NCBI RefSeq assembly: GCF_040732315.1
Contig: NZ_CP160388.1
Location: 1,327,501 to 1,391,500, forward strand
DNA: 64,000 nt
Reading direction: 5' to 3'
From: Oryzisolibacter sp. LB2S
GTDB taxonomy: Bacteria > Pseudomonadota > Gammaproteobacteria > Burkholderiales > Burkholderiaceae_C
In this document: positions 56,412 through 64,000 of the stretch, one piece after another
How the letters are laid out: each line of letters opens with the position of its first letter
Position numbering within the stretch: the stretch's first letter is position 1
Notes under the pieces: generated by a model
Told to the model about the DNA's origin: nothing
The model's input: the letters and a program-made list of their open reading frames with translations, nothing else
Databases searched by the model: none
Position numbers and translations under genes: made by a program

Positions 56412-58118
56412 ATGTCCGCCACCGATATCACCCAGATGACCGCCCTGGCCCAGGCCAGCGCCAGCGCCCACCCCGTGCCCGACCGGGGCCATGTGAACAA
56501 CTACCTTGAGGACAAGGAGCTGCAGCAGCTGCTGGCGCTCTACCTGCCCGCCGACCTGTATGCCCATCTGCAGCCGTACTTCGAGCGCATGGGTGAGCTC
56601 GCCGGCGGCGCCGTGGACGACTGGGCGCTGGAGGCCGACCGCAACCCGCCCACGCTGCAGATGCGCAGCCGCAGCGGCAAGGAGGAACAGCGCATCGTCA
56701 AGCACCCTGCCTATGTCGAGATGGAAAAGGTCGCCTACCAGCAGTTCGGCCTGGCCGCGATCTCGCACCGCGAGGACATGCTGGGCTGGAAGGGCAAGCT
56801 GCCGCCCATCGTCAAGTACGCGCTGACCTATCTGTTCGTGCAGTCCGAGTTTGGCCTGTGCTGCCCGCTGTCCATGACCGACTCGCTCACGCGCACGCTC
56901 AAGAAATACGGCGAGCAAAGGCTGGTGGACAAATACCTGCCCAAGCTCCTGGCCATGGACTTCGACCACAGCGTGCAGGGCTCGATGTTCATGACCGAGC
57001 AGGCCGCGGGCTCGGACATCGCCAACACCCTGACCATGGCCTACCCGCAGGAGGACGGCAGCTGGCGCCTGTATGGTGAGAAATGGTTCTGCTCCAACCC
57101 CGACGCGGGCTTTGGCATGGTGCTCGCGCGTGTCGAGGGCGGCCCGCCCGGCATGAAGGGCATCTCGCTCTTTCTGCTGCCGCGCTACCTGGACGATGGC
57201 AGCACCAACGCGTACCACATCGTGCGCCTGAAGGACAAGATGGGCACGCGGTCCATGGCCAGCGGCGAGATCCGCATGGAGGGCGCCGTCGCCTGGCTCG
57301 TGGGCGAGCAGGGCAGGGGCTTCGTCCAGATCGCGGACATGGTGAACAACTCGCGCCTCTCGAACGGCATGCGCTCGGCCGGCATGATGCGCCGCGCCGT
57401 GGCCGAGGCCGAATACATTGCCCGTGAGCGCTGGGCCTTCGGCAAGCAGCTGCAGGACCTGCCCTTGATGCAGGTGCAGCTCGACAAGCTGCGCGTGCCC
57501 GCCGAGCAGGCGCGCACCATGGTGTTTCAGACCGCGGCCACGCTGGCGCGCTCGGACGCGGGCGACAAGAAGGCCTACGCACTGCTGCGCATCCTCACGC
57601 CCATGATCAAGTTCCGCGCCTGCCGCGACGCGCGCAAGGTGACGGGCGACGCCATGGAGGTGCGCGGCGGCTGCGGCTACATCGAGGAATGGGCCGACCC
57701 ACGCCTGGTGCGCGACGCCCACCTGGGCTCGATCTGGGAGGGCACGAGCAACATCGTCGCGCTCGACGTGGTGCGCGCCATCAAGCGCGAAGGCTCGCTG
57801 CCCGTGCTGCAGGAGCACCTGCAGGCCCTGCTGGCCGACACCGCCGGAATCACCGCCGCCTACCGCCAGGCGCTCACCGACGCATTGGCGCGCGCCGTGC
57901 GGCTGGCCGAGCGCGCCGCCGCCGAAGGCGGCGAGAGGCTCGCGCGCCAGGTCGCGAGCGGCCTCTACCACTGCACCACGGCGATTGCCATGGCGTGGGA
58001 GGCGCGCAAGACCGGATCGGCCGAGCGCCTGCGCCTGTCGCAGCTGGCCCTGGCGCACCGCGTGTTGCCGCGTGATCCGCTGGACGAGAGTGTGGTGCCG
58101 GTGGAGTGGCAGGCGTAG
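56412..58118 (+). CDS. Acyl-CoA dehydrogenase family protein (AidB-like subgroup)
   Basis: A 568-residue flavoprotein, longer than simple acyl-CoA dehydrogenases. It has an extended N-terminus, FMTEQAAGSDIANTLT (FAD/substrate loop), WFCSNPDAGFGMVLAR, and the late VRGGCGYIEEWADPRLVRDA and IWEGTSNIVALDVVRA with the Glu used as base in some members. The size and motifs fit the AidB/ACAD-with-tail group. It is FAD-dependent and oxidises an acyl-CoA; the substrate is unknown. Good ribosome site aaggag. First gene of a cluster with a Bug receptor and a CoA-transferase. Confidence 0.88.
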   Translation: MSATDITQMTALAQASASAHPVPDRGHVNNYLEDKELQQLLALYLPADLYAHLQPYFERMGELAGGAVDDWALEADRNPPTLQMRSRSGKEEQRIVKHPAYVEMEKVAYQQFGLAAISHREDMLGWKGKLPPIVKYALTYLFVQSEFGLCCPLSMTDSLTRTLKKYGEQRLVDKYLPKLLAMDFDHSVQGSMFMTEQAAGSDIANTLTMAYPQEDGSWRLYGEKWFCSNPDAGFGMVLARVEGGPPGMKGISLFLLPRYLDDGSTNAYHIVRLKDKMGTRSMASGEIRMEGAVAWLVGEQGRGFVQIADMVNNSRLSNGMRSAGMMRRAVAEAEYIARERWAFGKQLQDLPLMQVQLDKLRVPAEQARTMVFQTAATLARSDAGDKKAYALLRILTPMIKFRACRDARKVTGDAMEVRGGCGYIEEWADPRLVRDAHLGSIWEGTSNIVALDVVRAIKREGSLPVLQEHLQALLADTAGITAAYRQALTDALARAVRLAERAAAEGGERLARQVASGLYHCTTAIAMAWEARKTGSAERLRLSQLALAHRVLPRDPLDESVVPVEWQA

Positions 58119-58188
58119 GCGATATGGGCGCAGCCTCTGGCCGCCAGGCGGCGGTGGCGCGAGGCCCGTGCCGCATGGCGGCTGAAAT

Positions 58189-58242
58189 CATAGAAAAATG
58201 GCCTCTAGCGCACGACAGGCAAGCGCTAGCAGCTATCAAATC
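58189..58242 (+). repeat. Interspersed repeat before the Bug receptor gene
   Basis: atagaaaaatggcctctagc, then gcacgacaggcaagcgc and tagcagctatcaaat; a well-preserved copy of the family, ending seven bases before the ATG at 58249. Confidence 0.7.
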
Positions 58243-58248
58243 AATACC

Positions 58249-59244
58249 ATGAGACAAACCATGACCCCATCCAAACGCCATCTGCTCGGCCTGATTGCCG
58301 GCGCGGCCATGTTGGCCGCCTTGCCCGTCCAGGCGCAGGACAAATTCCCCGAGCGCCCCATCATGTTCGTCGTGCCCTTCCCCCCGGGCGGGCCCACGGA
58401 CGCCATGGCGCGCATCCTGGCCACCGAGCTCACCAAGGAGCTGGGCCAGAGCGTGATCGTGGACAACAAGGCCGGCGCCGGCGGCAACATCGGCGCGGAG
58501 GCCGTGGCACGCGCCACGCCCGACGGCTACACCATCATGTTCGGCACCTCGGGGCCGCTGGCCATCAACCACAGCCTGTACAAGGGCCTCAAGTACGACC
58601 CGCGCACCAGCTTCGAGCCCGTGATCTACGTGGGCTACCTGCCCAACATCCTCGTGGTGCGCCCCGGCCTGGGCGTGAACAACGTGCAGGAGCTCATCGC
58701 CAAGGAAAAGGCCAGGCCCGGCACGCTGAGCTTTGCCTCCTCGGGCAACGGCGCCTCGTCGCACCTGGCGGGCGTGCTGTTCAACGAGCTGACCGGCACC
58801 AAGCTGCTGCACGTGCCCTACAAGGGCACGGGCCCGGCGCTCAACGACCTGCTCGGCGGGCAGGTGGACATGACGTTCACTGACATCCTCACCGCCATGC
58901 CCTACATCAAGAGCGACAAGGTCAAGGCCCTGGGCGTGGCCACGGCCAGGCGCTCCAGCGCGCTGCCCGACATTCCCACCATTGCCGAGCAGGGCGTCAA
59001 GGGCTATGACGTGAGCGTGTTCTTCGGCGTCGTCGCCCCCAAGGGCACGCCGGCCGACCGCGTCAAGCTGCTCAACCAGGCGTTTGCGCGTGCGCTGGCG
59101 GCGGACAAGGTCAGGCAGACCTTTGCCGCCCAGGGGCTGGAATCGGCGCCCGACCATTCGCCGGCCTACCTGGGCAAGTTCATTCACTCCGAGGTCGACA
59201 AATGGGCCAAGGTGGTCAAACAGGCTGGCGTGCAGCTCGATTGA
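58249..59244 (+). CDS. Bug / TctC-family tripartite tricarboxylate transporter receptor
   Basis: A 331-residue periplasmic binding protein. Signal peptide to about residue 28 (PVQAQDKFPERPI). The Bug signature VPFPPGGPTDAMARILATEL and DNKAGAGGNIGAEAVARATPDG are clear. These proteins bind organic acids; in Comamonadaceae they are very numerous and often lie next to the catabolic genes for their ligand, with no TctA/TctB partner nearby, as here. ATG 58249 is used; 58261 is an alternative. Preceded directly by an interspersed repeat. Confidence 0.93.
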   Translation: MRQTMTPSKRHLLGLIAGAAMLAALPVQAQDKFPERPIMFVVPFPPGGPTDAMARILATELTKELGQSVIVDNKAGAGGNIGAEAVARATPDGYTIMFGTSGPLAINHSLYKGLKYDPRTSFEPVIYVGYLPNILVVRPGLGVNNVQELIAKEKARPGTLSFASSGNGASSHLAGVLFNELTGTKLLHVPYKGTGPALNDLLGGQVDMTFTDILTAMPYIKSDKVKALGVATARRSSALPDIPTIAEQGVKGYDVSVFFGVVAPKGTPADRVKLLNQAFARALAADKVRQTFAAQGLESAPDHSPAYLGKFIHSEVDKWAKVVKQAGVQLD

Positions 59245-59255
59245 AAGGCAAGGCC

Positions 59256-60377
59256 ATGCAAGCACAAGCAGGAGCCCTGGCGGGCATCAAGGTGCTGGAT
59301 CTGTCGCGCATCCTGGGCGGGCCGCTGTGCGGCCAGATCCTCGGTGACCATGGGGCCGATGTGCTCAAGGTCGAGCCACCCCAGGGCGACGACACGCGCG
59401 CCTGGGGGCCGCCGTTCAGGGACGGCGTGGCGTCCTACTACTTCGGCCTGAATCGCAACAAGCGCATCCAGTTTCTCGATCTCTCGACAGCCGAGGGCCA
59501 GCAGCGCGTGCGTGAACTGATGGCCCAGTCCGACGTGGTGGTGGAGAACTTCAAGGTCGGCACCATGGAGAAATGGGGCATAGGCTACGAGCAGATGCGC
59601 GAGGCCTTGCCGCATTTGATCTGGTGCCGCGTCACGGGCTTTGGCAGCGACGGCCCGCTGGGCGCGCTGCCGGGCTACGACGCGGCCGTCCAGGCCATGG
59701 CCGGCCTCATGAGCATCAACGGCGATGCCGACGGCGACCCGCTGCGCGTAGGCCTGCCCGTGGTGGACATGGTCACGGGTATGAACGCGGCCCTGGGCGT
59801 GCTGCTGGCGCTGCACGAGCGCACCCGTAGCGGCCTGGGCCAGCTGGTCGACGCCGCGCTGTACGACAGTGGCCTGTCGCTCTTGCACCCACACGCGGCC
59901 AACTGGTTCATGAGCGGCAAGGTGCCTGTGCGCACGGGCAACGCCCACCCCAACATCTACCCGTATGACGTGATCCACACGGGCGGCGCGCCCATCTTCC
60001 TGGCCGTGGGCAACGACCGCCAGTTCCGCCTGCTGTGCGACTACATCGGCCAGCCCGCCCTGGCCGAGGACGCGCGCTTTGTCACGGCGGGGCAGCGCTC
60101 GGTGCACCGCGCCGCGCTCAAGCCCCTGCTCACGCAGGCCTTCGCCCGCCGCGACGGGCAGGAGCTGGCCGACGCACTCATGGCCATAGGCGTGCCGGCC
60201 GCGCCGGTGCTGGACGTGGCCCAAGCCCTTGAGCACCCGCACACCGCGCACCGCGAGATGGTGGTGACCATGCCCGGCGGCTACCGGGGCCTGGGTACGC
60301 CGGTCAAGCTCAGCCGCACGCCGGCGAGCTACCGCCACGCGCCGCTGAGCGAGGGGGTGGACTTTCTGCCGGACTGA
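59256..60377 (+). CDS. CaiB/BaiF (class III) CoA-transferase
   Basis: A 373-residue enzyme that moves CoA between acids. N-terminal [21 protein letters not shown] and [17 protein letters not shown] are the family signature; the catalytic Asp is D199 ([11 protein letters not shown]). [15 protein letters not shown] also fits. ATG 59256 is 11 bases after the Bug gene stop. It probably activates the substrate to a CoA thioester for the acyl-CoA dehydrogenase encoded upstream. A strong terminator follows. Confidence 0.93.
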   Translation: MQAQAGALAGIKVLDLSRILGGPLCGQILGDHGADVLKVEPPQGDDTRAWGPPFRDGVASYYFGLNRNKRIQFLDLSTAEGQQRVRELMAQSDVVVENFKVGTMEKWGIGYEQMREALPHLIWCRVTGFGSDGPLGALPGYDAAVQAMAGLMSINGDADGDPLRVGLPVVDMVTGMNAALGVLLALHERTRSGLGQLVDAALYDSGLSLLHPHAANWFMSGKVPVRTGNAHPNIYPYDVIHTGGAPIFLAVGNDRQFRLLCDYIGQPALAEDARFVTAGQRSVHRAALKPLLTQAFARRDGQELADALMAIGVPAAPVLDVAQALEHPHTAHREMVVTMPGGYRGLGTPVKLSRTPASYRHAPLSEGVDFLPD

Positions 60378-60411
60378 ACGGCAACGAGCATCGCGCTTTC
60401 CCCGCTCCGCA

Positions 60412-60453
60412 GGCGCCCGCCATGATCCAAAGCATGGCGGGCGCCTTCGTTTT
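60412..60453 (+). terminator. Terminator after the CoA-transferase gene
   Basis: Perfect 13-bp stem ggcgcccgccatg (60412-60424) and catggcgggcgcc (60433-60445), then ttcgtttt. It separates the acyl-CoA cluster from the molybdenum hydroxylase genes, which must have their own promoter in 60454-60559. Confidence 0.85.
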
Positions 60454-60559
60454 GTGGCTGTTCCAAGGGTTTTACCCGAGCATGCCGCGGTGGCAGGCTC
60501 CAAGAATGAGAGGGCTTTGCTGCCCCCGTTTTCACCACAACAACCAGGAGATACCCGCG

Positions 60560-61027
<468 letters not shown>

Positions 61028-61054
61028 GGGCGCCGTCAGCACAAGGAGACCACC

Positions 61055-63427
61055 ATGGGTGCCACCGACTTTGCCAAGCTGCCGCACATCGGCGAATCCG
61101 TCAGGCGCAAGGAGGATCTGCGCTTTCTGACCGGCGCGGGCAACTACACCGACGACATCGTGCAACCGGGCCAGAAGTACGCCGTCTTCGTGCGCTCGCC
61201 CTACGCGCACGCCAATATCAAGGCCGTGGACACGGCCGCGGCCGCCGCCATGCCAGGCGTGGCCGCCGTCTTCACGGGCAAGGACATGGAGGGCAAGGTG
61301 GGTGGCCTGCCCTGCGGCTGGCTCATCTCCAACCCCGATGGCAGCCCCATGAAGGAGCCGCCGCACCCGGTGCTCGCCATCTCCAAGGTGCGCTACGTGG
61401 GCGACCATGTGGCCATGGTTGTCGCCGACACGCTGGAGCAGGCCAGGAACGCCGCCGAGGCCGTGGTGGTGGACTACGAGGAACTGGCCCCGGTCATCGA
61501 CATGCGCAAGGCCGCCCAGGGCCCGGCGCTGCACGCCGAGGCACCCGACAACCATTGCTACACATGGACCCTGGGCGACAAGGCCGCGGTCGATGCCGCC
61601 TTTGCCGGCGCCGCCCATGTCACCAAGATAGACCTGACGAACAACCGCCTCATCCCCAACGCCATGGAGCCGCGCGCGGCCAACGCCAGCTACAACCGCG
61701 CGAGCGACGAATACCAGCTCTACGTGGCCAACCAGAACCCGCATGTGGAGCGCCTCCTGATGACCGCCTTCGTGCTCGGCCTGCCCGAGCACAAGGTGCG
61801 CGTCATCGCGCCAGATGTGGGCGGTGGCTTTGGCTCCAAGATCTTTCTTTATGCCGAGGACGTGGCGCTGACCTGGGCCGCCAAACAGCTCAGTTGCGCC
61901 ATCAAGTGGACGGCCGAGAGGAGTGAATCGTTTGTCAGCGACGCGCACGGGCGCGACCACATCACCCATGCCGAGATGGCCATGGACAAGGATGGCAAGT
62001 TCCTCGCCATGCGCGTGCACACCCACGCCAACCTGGGCGCCTACCTGTCCACCTTTGCCTCGGCCGTGCCCACCATCCTCTACGGCACGCTGCTCGCGGG
62101 CCAATACACCACGCCGCAGGTCTATGTGGAGGTGGACGGCTGGTTCACCAGCACGGCGCCCGTTGACGCCTACCGCGGCGCGGGCCGGCCCGAGGCGGCC
62201 TACCTCATCGAGCGCCTGGTCACGCGCTGCGCCTGGGACCTGGGCCTCTCGCAGGACGAAATCCGCAAGCGCAACTTCGTCACCCAGTTCCCCTACCAGA
62301 CGCCGGTGGCCCTGCAGTACGACACGGGTGACTTCCACGCCTGCATGAACGAGGCGCAAAAGCTCGCCGACGTGGCCGGCTTCGACGCGCGGCGCAAGGC
62401 CAGCGAGGCCAAGGGCTTGAAGCGCGGCATAGGCTACTCGAGCTACATCGAGGCCTGCGGCCTGGCGCCGTCCAACATCGCCGGGGCTCTTGGAGCCCGC
62501 GCCGGCCTGTTCGAGGCCGGCGAGGTGCGCGTACACCCCACGGGCAGCGTGACGGTGTTCACCGGCTCGCACAGCCACGGCCAGGGGCACGAGACCACGT
62601 TCGCCCAGCTCGTCGCCGCGCGCCTGGGCCTCTCGCCCGACCAGGTGGACATCGTGCATGGCGACACCGGCCGGGTGCCGTTTGGCATGGGCACCTATGG
62701 CAGCCGCTCGCTGTCGGTGGGCGGCACGGCCATCATGAAGGCGCTGGACAAGATCGAGGCCAAGGCCAAGAAGATCGCCGCGCATTTGATGGAGGCCTCG
62801 GACGCCGACATCGAATTTGCCAATGGCGAATTCACCGTCAAGGGCACGGACAAGAAGGTGCCGTTCGCCCAGGTGGCGCTCACCGCCTACGTGCCGCACA
62901 ACTACCCGCTCGACAAGCTCGAACCCGGGCTGAACGAGACCGCCTTCTACGACCCCACCAACTTCACCTACCCGGCAGGCACCTACATCTGCGAGGTGGA
63001 GGTGGACCCGCAGACCGGCGTGGTGCGCGTGGACCGCTTCACCACGGTGGACGACTTCGGCGTTATCGTCAACCCGATGATCGTCGAGGGCCAGGTGCAT
63101 GGTGGCGTGGTGCAGGGCATGGGCCAGGCGCTCATGGAGCAGGGCGTGTACGACCCGGACAGCGGCCAGCTGCTCACCGGCAGCTACATGGACTACACCA
63201 TGCCGCGCGCCGACGACTTCCCCGAGTTCCGGCTCGGCCATGTCTGCACGCCCTGCACGCACAACCCGATAGGCAGCAAGGGCTGCGGTGAGGCCGGCGC
63301 CATAGGCTCGCCGCCGGCCGTCATCAACGCCGTGCTGGACGCGCTCAGGCCCCTGGGCGTGACCGAGCTCGACATGCCCGCCACGCCGCACCGCGTGTGG
63401 CAGGCCATCCAATCCGCCAAGCCTTGA
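61055..63427 (+). CDS. Molybdopterin-binding large subunit, CoxL-like (form II type)
   Basis: A 790-residue catalytic subunit of a molybdenum hydroxylase. It starts [20 protein letters not shown] as CoxL-type proteins do. The active-site loop reads AYRGAGR (372-378), the form II signature, rather than AYXCSFR of true CO dehydrogenase, so CO oxidation is unlikely. The catalytic Glu is E746 ([11 protein letters not shown]). It hydroxylates an unknown, probably aromatic, heterocyclic or CoA-linked substrate. Gene order S-L-M with the FAD subunit following after a 186-base repeat-filled gap. Confidence 0.93.
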   Translation: MGATDFAKLPHIGESVRRKEDLRFLTGAGNYTDDIVQPGQKYAVFVRSPYAHANIKAVDTAAAAAMPGVAAVFTGKDMEGKVGGLPCGWLISNPDGSPMKEPPHPVLAISKVRYVGDHVAMVVADTLEQARNAAEAVVVDYEELAPVIDMRKAAQGPALHAEAPDNHCYTWTLGDKAAVDAAFAGAAHVTKIDLTNNRLIPNAMEPRAANASYNRASDEYQLYVANQNPHVERLLMTAFVLGLPEHKVRVIAPDVGGGFGSKIFLYAEDVALTWAAKQLSCAIKWTAERSESFVSDAHGRDHITHAEMAMDKDGKFLAMRVHTHANLGAYLSTFASAVPTILYGTLLAGQYTTPQVYVEVDGWFTSTAPVDAYRGAGRPEAAYLIERLVTRCAWDLGLSQDEIRKRNFVTQFPYQTPVALQYDTGDFHACMNEAQKLADVAGFDARRKASEAKGLKRGIGYSSYIEACGLAPSNIAGALGARAGLFEAGEVRVHPTGSVTVFTGSHSHGQGHETTFAQLVAARLGLSPDQVDIVHGDTGRVPFGMGTYGSRSLSVGGTAIMKALDKIEAKAKKIAAHLMEASDADIEFANGEFTVKGTDKKVPFAQVALTAYVPHNYPLDKLEPGLNETAFYDPTNFTYPAGTYICEVEVDPQTGVVRVDRFTTVDDFGVIVNPMIVEGQVHGGVVQGMGQALMEQGVYDPDSGQLLTGSYMDYTMPRADDFPEFRLGHVCTPCTHNPIGSKGCGEAGAIGSPPAVINAVLDALRPLGVTELDMPATPHRVWQAIQSAKP

Positions 63428-63435
63428 AATGAAAC

Positions 63436-63600
63436 GACACCCCCCTGAGTCGCTTCGCGCCTTCCCCCCGCTCTCGCATTGCTGCGCAATGCGGGCAGGG
63501 GGACGCCACCAGCGCGGCGGGGCGGCCCTTGCGCGGTGGCCCGCGCCTGGGTTGCGCCCGCAGCGGGCGTTGTGAACGCAGCGATGCCTCCGGGTTACTG
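63436..63600 (+). repeat. Comamonadaceae-type intergenic repeat between large and FAD subunit genes
   Basis: The stretch contains ccccctgagtcgcttcgcgc, gctctcgcattgctgcgcaatgcggg (an inverted repeat) and ggggcggcccttgcgcggtggcc. I recognise similar filler from intergenic gaps of this family. It fills nearly all the gap and contains no gene. Confidence 0.55.
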
Positions 63601-63613
63601 AAAGGACTTTGTC

Positions 63614-64000
63614 ATGTACGCATTCACCTATGAGCGCCCCGCCACCCAGGCCGACGCGCTGAAACTCGCACAGGCGGGCGGCAAGCTGCTGGCCGGCGGC
63701 CAGACCCTGCTGGCCTCGATGAAGCTGCGCCTGGCCGCGCCCGAGCAGATCGTGGACCTGGGCGCCATCGCCGCACTCAAGGGCATACGCCGCGAGGGCA
63801 ACGCCGTCATGATCGGCGCCATGACGCGCCACTGCGACGTGGCCGAGAGCGCCGAGCTGGGCGCCGCCATTCCCGCGCTGGCCCGGCTGGCCGGCGGTAT
63901 TGGCGACCGCCAGGTGCGCGCGCGCGGCACGCTGGGCGGCTCGGTGGCCAACAACGACCCCGCGGCCGACTACCCCGCGGCGCTGCTGGCGCTGGGCGCG
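63614..64000 (+). CDS. FAD-binding subunit (CoxM-like) of molybdenum hydroxylase, 3' end outside window
   Basis: The first 129 residues of a CoxM-type medium subunit. MYAFTYERPATQADALKLAQ, then KLLAGGQTLLASMKLRLAAP (FAD site with AGGQ[ST]L) and GTLGGSVANNDPAADYPAAL (second FAD motif, TLGGS) are present. It takes electrons from the iron-sulfur subunit. Normal members have about 260-290 residues, so roughly half is missing. Ribosome site aaagga upstream of ATG 63614. Confidence 0.93.
   Translation, partial: MYAFTYERPATQADALKLAQAGGKLLAGGQTLLASMKLRLAAPEQIVDLGAIAALKGIRREGNAVMIGAMTRHCDVAESAELGAAIPALARLAGGIGDRQVRARGTLGGSVANNDPAADYPAALLALGA

Noticed and set aside
61055..63427. Aerobic carbon monoxide dehydrogenase large subunit
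   Set aside because: The active-site loop is AYRGAGR, not AYXCSFR, and no CO-dehydrogenase accessory genes are seen.

Overview
The window comes from a high-GC betaproteobacterium of the order Burkholderiales, most likely family Comamonadaceae (Acidovorax/Alicycliphilus-like). The evidence is the protein sequences, the glnA-ntrB-ntrC order, the tig-clpP-clpX-lon block, hpnC/D/E squalene genes, a Bug-type solute receptor, and a short interspersed repeat (AGCGC...GCGCT...AGCTAT type) that I associate with this family. Genes lie mostly head to tail, with many 4-base ATGA/GTGA overlaps.

Layout. 1-2.36 kb: 3' part of a 23S rRNA, a 5S rRNA and the rrn terminator. 2.4-7.8 kb: rsuA, a YVTN propeller protein, a polysaccharide deacetylase, a sterol-desaturase-type hydroxylase, an EI24 membrane protein and a CinA/MoaB-like protein. 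7.8-13.9 kb: the nitrogen-control block glnA (behind a sigma-54 promoter), a small periplasmic protein, ntrB and ntrC, then lipA. 14.0-18.5 kb: a four-gene overlapping operon DUF3348-DUF802-OmpA-DUF2894. Its two middle genes look like a MotA/MotB or ZorA/ZorB-type ion-driven motor with a very long tail, and this is the strongest candidate here for an undescribed system. 18.5-20.4 kb, minus strand: ccdA-ccdB-thyA-folA. 20.4-30.3 kb: an iron-uptake island with a FecI sigma factor (Fur-like site), FecR, two TonB receptors with near-identical ends and different cores, an IS5-type insertion sequence placed exactly in the second receptor's stop codon, two small membrane proteins and a PepSY protein. 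30.4-33.6 kb: a GlcD-type FAD oxidase, DUF2069 and YihY. 33.9-40 kb, minus strand: a squalene module (hpnC, a UbiA prenyltransferase, hpnD, hpnE) followed by a DUF2868 protein. 40-44.4 kb: an RND efflux pair behind a promoter with an operator-like palindrome between -35 and -10. 44.5-51.3 kb: tRNA-Leu, tig, clpP, clpX, lon and a tRNA cluster (Gly, Cys, Gly, Leu). 51.3-55.3 kb: a conserved unknown, uvrC, pgsA, an HU gene and tRNA-Val. 55.4-64 kb: a catabolic cluster (LysR, acyl-CoA dehydrogenase, Bug receptor, CaiB/BaiF CoA-transferase) followed by a three-subunit molybdenum hydroxylase that runs off the window end.

How the genes work together: the ntr genes set nitrogen status; fecI/fecR and the two signalling receptors form an iron-responsive surface-signalling unit; tig/clpP/clpX/lon is the protein folding and turnover block; hpnC/D/E make squalene from farnesyl diphosphate; the last cluster probably imports and oxidises an organic acid through CoA thioesters and a molybdenum hydroxylase. 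Function names rest on motif recognition and gene order only; no database search was run.
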